From Modestobacter sp. Leaf380 (GTDB lineage: Bacteria; Actinomycetota; Actinomycetes; Mycobacteriales; Geodermatophilaceae): a DNA stretch of 64,000 bases. The notes beneath the pieces were generated by a model. The model saw nothing but the letters and a program-made list of their open reading frames with translations. It had not been told where the DNA came from and did not search any database. A program made the position numbers and the translations under genes. Positions 60,905-64,000 of this stretch are shown in pieces. Each line of letters starts with the position of its first letter. The first letter of the stretch is position 1. The stretch is taken from positions 248,001 to 312,000 of the forward strand of contig NZ_LMQC01000019.1 in the NCBI RefSeq assembly GCF_001424485.1. The letters are read 5' to 3'.

Positions 60905-62149
60905 GTGGAGACCGACTGGGCAGGGACGCACACCTTCGAAGCACCCGTGCAGCGGCCGGGGTCGGTCGCCGAGCTGCAGGAGCTGGTCGCCGGCGCCCCG
61001 GCCGTACGGGCGCTGGGGACCCGGCACACGTTCAACGGCCTGGCCGACGGACCCGGCGTGCTGGTCGACCTGACCGCGCTGCCCGACGAGGTCGCCGTGC
61101 ACGACGACGGCACGGTCACCGTCAGCGCCGGCACCACCTACGGCGCTCTGGGCCGCGAGCTGCACCGGCAGGGCCGGGGGCTGCACAACACCGGGTCGCT
61201 GCCGCACATCTCCGTCGGGGGAGCGGTGTCCACGGGCACGCACGGGTCCGGCGACGGGGCCGGCTGCCTGGCCACCGCGGTCCGCGGTCTGGACGTCGTC
61301 GCGGCCGACGGCACCCTGAGCCGGGTGGCGGGGGAGGACCTGGAGGCCCGCGCGGTGGCCCTGGGCGCGGGCGGCGTCGTCGTCCGGGTGGTGCTGCAGA
61401 CCGAGCCGACCTACCTGGTGCGGCAGGACGTGTACCGCGGGCTGTCGCTGACCGCGCTGGTCGAGGACCCGGCCGCGGTGACCGGCGCGGGCACCAGCGT
61501 CAGCGTCTTCACCCGCTGGGACGGCGTCGGCGACGTGTGGGTGAAGACCCGGCTGGCCGGCAGCGACCCCGGCACCGTGCCCGGCACCGTGCTGGACGCC
61601 GTCCTGGACCCGGAGAGCCGGGACCGGATCACCGACGAGATCGTGGGCAACGTGACCGCCCAGGGAGGGCAGCCCGGCCCGTGGCACGAGCGGCTGCCGC
61701 ACTTCCGGCACGACGCGACGCCCAGCAACGGCGACGAGGTGCAGAGCGAGTTCTTCGTGGACCGGGCCGACGCCGGGGCCGCGATCGCCGCGGTGGCGGC
61801 GGTGGGGGAGCAGCTGCGGCCGCACCTGGTGGTCAGCGAGCTGCGCACGATCGCCGCGGACCGGCTGTGGCTGTCCCCCGCGTACGGGCGGGACTCCCTC
61901 GCGCTGCACTTCACCTGGCGCAAGACGCCCGAGGTGGGCAGCGTCGCCGTCCCGCTGGTGGAGCAGGTGCTCGCCCCCTTCGGCGCCCGACCGCACTGGG
62001 GCAAGGCCCACGGCGTGCGCGACCTGTCCGGGCTGGTCCCGCGGCTGGCCGACGCACGGGCGCTGCTGGACGGTCTGGACCCCTCCGGCGTCTTCTCCTC
62101 GACGCGACTCACCCGCCTGGGGGTCCGGGGGTCGCGGTACTCGTCATGA
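60905..62149 (+). CDS. FAD-linked alditol/sugar-lactone oxidase-like enzyme
   Basis: A 414-residue flavoprotein of the VAO/PCMH family, AldO-like. The N-terminal FAD domain has A-L-G-T-R-H-T-F-N (the His is at the covalent-flavin position of AldO) and L-P-H-I-S-V-G-G-A-V-S-T-G-T-H-G-S-G. The C-terminal part has R-P-H-W-G-K-A-H, typical of alditol and arabinono-lactone oxidases. It would oxidise xylitol, sorbitol or a sugar lactone with O2. Its tight spacing after lutC implies co-transcription with rhamnose-controlled genes, but a rhamnose role is unproved. Confidence 0.85.
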   Translation: METDWAGTHTFEAPVQRPGSVAELQELVAGAPAVRALGTRHTFNGLADGPGVLVDLTALPDEVAVHDDGTVTVSAGTTYGALGRELHRQGRGLHNTGSLPHISVGGAVSTGTHGSGDGAGCLATAVRGLDVVAADGTLSRVAGEDLEARAVALGAGGVVVRVVLQTEPTYLVRQDVYRGLSLTALVEDPAAVTGAGTSVSVFTRWDGVGDVWVKTRLAGSDPGTVPGTVLDAVLDPESRDRITDEIVGNVTAQGGQPGPWHERLPHFRHDATPSNGDEVQSEFFVDRADAGAAIAAVAAVGEQLRPHLVVSELRTIAADRLWLSPAYGRDSLALHFTWRKTPEVGSVAVPLVEQVLAPFGARPHWGKAHGVRDLSGLVPRLADARALLDGLDPSGVFSSTRLTRLGVRGSRYSS

Positions 62150-62156
62150 CGACTGG

Positions 62157-62173
62157 TATTGTGAGCGTTAACA
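62157..62173 (+). promoter_or_regulatory. lac-like operator over the -10 of the IIB-like gene
   Basis: TATTGT (62157-62162) is a -10 candidate. TGTGAGCGTTAACA (62160-62173) is a LacI-family operator with a central CG whose left half, TTGTGAGCG, equals the E. coli lac operator half-site. The gene starts at 62201. Confidence 0.55.
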
Positions 62174-62200
62174 CTCTTCTGATCTTGGAGCACCATTCTC

Positions 62201-62506
62201 ATGCCGAGCATCGACGGCTCCGCCGTCCGCAAGCTGGTCATCGCCTGTGACGCGGGGATGGCCAGCAGCGTGCTGATGAGCACCCAGCTCCGCAAGCACC
62301 TGGCCCCCCGGGTGCTGGTCACCCACAGCCCGGTCGACGCCCTCCCGGCCGACGCCGACGTCGTGCTCACCCACGACAAGCTGGCCGCCCGCGCCCGGCT
62401 GGCCGCCGGCGACCGGCCGGTCGTCGCCTACGACAAGCTCATCGGCGACCCCGCCGTCGCCGACCTGGTCCGCGCCATCCGCGAGGGCGAGCTCATCCAG
62501 GCCTGA
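62201..62506 (+). CDS. Orphan PTS EIIB-like protein
   Basis: A 101-residue protein with the P-loop-like active site of mannitol/lactose-type IIB domains: K-L-V-I-A-C-D-A-G-M-A-S-S-V-L-M-S, the Cys being the phosphorylated residue, then the alternating fold ending in a helix. No EIIC, EIIA or HPr gene is near, so it may work with proteins elsewhere or serve a regulatory role. ATG 62201 is preceded by TTGGAG about 12 nt upstream. A lac-like operator covers its promoter. It is followed 3 bp later by an SRPBCC gene. Confidence 0.8.
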   Translation: MPSIDGSAVRKLVIACDAGMASSVLMSTQLRKHLAPRVLVTHSPVDALPADADVVLTHDKLAARARLAAGDRPVVAYDKLIGDPAVADLVRAIREGELIQA

Positions 62507-62509
62507 GCC

Positions 62510-62983
62510 GTGGCCCAGGTGCAGGCCGAGACCGTCGTCGCCGTCCCCCCGGACGTCGCGTTCGCGGTCTCCCAGACGACCGGGGGCACCCGCTACCGCT
62601 GGGACCCGTTCGTCCGCGAGCAGCACTTCCTGGACGGTGCGACGCTGCCGGCGAAGGGCGTCCGCACCGCGACGGTGTCCCGGCACCGGCTGCGGATGGT
62701 CAGCCGGTACGTCAGCTGGGCACCGGGCTCGCACGTGGGCATGACGATGACCGAGGGCCCGTGGTTCTTCGAGGTCTTCGCCGGCAGCTGGCGGTTCACC
62801 CCCACCGGGGACGGCGGCACCCGGGCCGTGTGGCGCTACGTCTTCCGCTGCCGGCCCCGGTGGGCGGCCGGTCCGATGGAGGCCGTCGGCCAGCTGGTGC
62901 TGGGCCGGGACGTCCGCCGCCGGATCGCGGGCTTCGCCCGCGGCTGCGCCGACCCGGTCGTGCTCGCCGCCGTCCGCGGCTGA
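62510..62983 (+). CDS. SRPBCC-family protein (polyketide cyclase/START-like)
   Basis: A 157-residue SRPBCC fold protein: beta-strand 1 Q-V-Q-A-E-T-V-V-A-V-P-P-D-V-A-F-A-V, a W-D-P-F turn, strands R-T-A-T-V-S-R and the long C-terminal helix G-Q-L-V-L-G-R-D-V-R-R-R-I-A-G-F. The fold binds hydrophobic ligands in a cavity; no ligand can be named. GTG 62510 is 3 bp after the IIB-like stop, so they are probably co-transcribed. It converges on the LCP gene with an 8-bp gap. Confidence 0.75.
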   Translation: MAQVQAETVVAVPPDVAFAVSQTTGGTRYRWDPFVREQHFLDGATLPAKGVRTATVSRHRLRMVSRYVSWAPGSHVGMTMTEGPWFFEVFAGSWRFTPTGDGGTRAVWRYVFRCRPRWAAGPMEAVGQLVLGRDVRRRIAGFARGCADPVVLAAVRG

Positions 62984-62990
62984 CCGGGTC

Positions 62991-64000
62991 TCAGCCGCGG
63001 GTGGGCGGCTCGCCGGCGTCCAGCGCGGCCTGGGCGGCCGCCGGGTCGTAGGCGCAGGCGTTGCTGACCTCGTCGACCGGGCCCGCGTCGGTGGCCGGCG
63101 CCGGTGCGGCCGACGTCGTCGGCGCCGCGCTCGAGCTCGGCGCGGGTGCCGGGGCGGGCGCCGGCGCGGCGCCCAGCGCCTGCTGGACGAGCAGGCGCAT
63201 CGCGTCGTAGTCCGGGTAGGCCGGGGTGATGACGGTGTCGTCGAAGACCACGCTGCGGATGCCGGCGTCCTTCACCAGGAACGCCAGGTCGACGAACTCC
63301 CCGAGCACCGCCTGCGGGACGTCGGTGCTGACGATGTCCGACGTGGTCGCGGCCAGCTGCTGGTACCGGGTCAGCAGGGTGACCGGGTCGGCCGCCGCCA
63401 CGATCGCGTCCAGCACGCAGCGCTGGCGGTCCATCCGCTGGTAGTCCGAGAGGCCGAAGCGCCCGCGGGCGAAGTCCAGCGCCCGGGGCCCGTCCATCTC
63501 CTGGCCGGGGCCGGGGGCGATGTAGGCGTCGGGCAGCACGCCCAGCGAGGGCTCGCCGCCGATCGGCACGTAGTAGTTGACGTTGACCGTGATGCCCCCC
63601 AGCGCGTCGACCAGCTGGCTGAAGCCGTCCAGGTTGACCAGCACGTAGTAGTCGATCGTCAGCCCCAGGGCCGCCCCGACCCCGAGCTTGAGCCAGTCGG
63701 CGCCCGGGTCGGCGCTGGGCACGCCCAGGGCGTCGGGGTAGAGCGCCGGGCCGTTGCGGTAGACCGCGTTGAGCAGGCTCTCGCTCTCGCTGCCGGCGTC
63801 GAACCCGTCGGGGAACAGCTCGGCCAGCGGACTGCCCTCGGGGAAGGGCAGGTCCTCCAGGTTGCGCGGCAGGCTGAACAGCGTCGTCGCACCGGTGGCG
63901 GTCTCGATGCTGGCCACGATCACGCTGTCGGTGCGGACGCCCTCCCGGCCGTCGCCGCCGTCACCGCCCAGCAGCAGCACGTTGACCCGCTCCTTGTCCC
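62991..64000 (-). CDS. LytR-CpsA-Psr (LCP) family protein, 5' end cut by window edge
   Basis: Partial: about 336 C-terminal residues are visible. LCP proteins are membrane-anchored enzymes that attach teichoic-acid-like polymers, arabinogalactan or capsule to peptidoglycan. Catalytic-core motifs are seen: N-V-L-L-L-G-G-D, R-T-D-S-V-I-V-A-S-I, L-F-S-L-P-R-N, the G-G-I-T-V-N-V strand and R-A-L-D-F-A-R-G-R with D-Y-Q-R-M-D-R-Q. A Pro/Ala/Ser-rich tail follows, ending N-A-C-A-Y-D-P-A. The N-terminal membrane anchor lies beyond the edge. Confidence 0.9.
   Translation of the reverse strand, partial: DKERVNVLLLGGDGGDGREGVRTDSVIVASIETATGATTLFSLPRNLEDLPFPEGSPLAELFPDGFDAGSESESLLNAVYRNGPALYPDALGVPSADPGADWLKLGVGAALGLTIDYYVLVNLDGFSQLVDALGGITVNVNYYVPIGGEPSLGVLPDAYIAPGPGQEMDGPRALDFARGRFGLSDYQRMDRQRCVLDAIVAAADPVTLLTRYQQLAATTSDIVSTDVPQAVLGEFVDLAFLVKDAGIRSVVFDDTVITPAYPDYDAMRLLVQQALGAAPAPAPAPAPSSSAAPTTSAAPAPATDAGPVDEVSNACAYDPAAAQAALDAGEPPTRG

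Overview
The window is very GC-rich, uses GTG starts freely, has many 4-bp ATGA/GTGA gene overlaps and reads like a chromosome segment of a high-GC actinobacterium. Gene content (several LacI regulators beside ABC sugar importers, DUF4383, ROK-type xylose control, LutABC, an LCP protein) fits a soil or plant-associated member of the Geodermatophilaceae or a relative. That placement is inference from gene content and composition only. I saw no rRNA, tRNA, CRISPR array, insertion sequence or phage gene.

Layout. 1-8.5 kb: a cytochrome P450 cut by the left edge, a DsbA-like/MauE redox pair, an NmrA-like reductase, a paired SMR exporter, an isochorismatase-type hydrolase divergent from a GlxA-like regulator, and a B3/B4-domain protein plus XRE-cupin regulator divergent from a Cys/Met-metabolism PLP enzyme. 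8.6-31 kb: a glycan-use locus. It holds a 2143-residue secreted multidomain glycosidase-like protein, a chromate module (chrB-N, chrB-C, chrA), a LacI regulator, a LacI-HTH::NAD-epimerase fusion, a UgpC-type ATPase, a cytoplasmic GH127 beta-L-arabinofuranosidase, two permeases, a sugar-binding lipoprotein, a second LacI regulator (divergent), and a Tat-exported DUF5695-type protein. Four copies of a GAAAACGNTTTCGG-like site lie in front of the secreted proteins, the importer operon and the second LacI gene. 31-39 kb: mopI-modABC molybdate uptake, recQ behind a G-tract, a stress-type promoter with DUF4383, an acyl-CoA dehydrogenase, two small proteins and large intergenic inverted repeats. 39-43 kb: xylA-xylR divergent from xylB. 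43-62 kb: L-rhamnose use, from a secreted BNR_4 beta-propeller protein through the RhaTPQS importer, mutarotase, isomerase, kinase and aldolase/dehydrogenase to LutABC, with an alditol-oxidase-like gene. The right end has an orphan PTS IIB-like protein, an SRPBCC protein and an LCP protein cut by the edge.

How it works together. The 8.6-31 kb genes suggest that an arabinofuranose-containing plant glycan is attacked outside the cell, imported by the ABC system and trimmed inside by GH127. The L-arabinose released could enter the arabinose-isomerase-family enzyme at 46.6-48.0 kb. L-rhamnose would pass RhaI, RhaB and RhaD to L-lactaldehyde and L-lactate, and LutABC would oxidise lactate to pyruvate. 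lutABC is co-transcribed with the rhamnose-type LacI regulator, and TGANACGNTTCA-type sites mark the rha promoter, the regulator promoter and the distant BNR_4 gene.

The most unusual element is the 413-residue protein at 18721-19962. It has a complete LacI-type helix-turn-helix and hinge helix, but an NAD(P)-dependent epimerase domain replaces the usual periplasmic-binding-protein sensor. This would be a redox- or sugar-nucleotide-responsive regulator, or a DNA-tethered enzyme.
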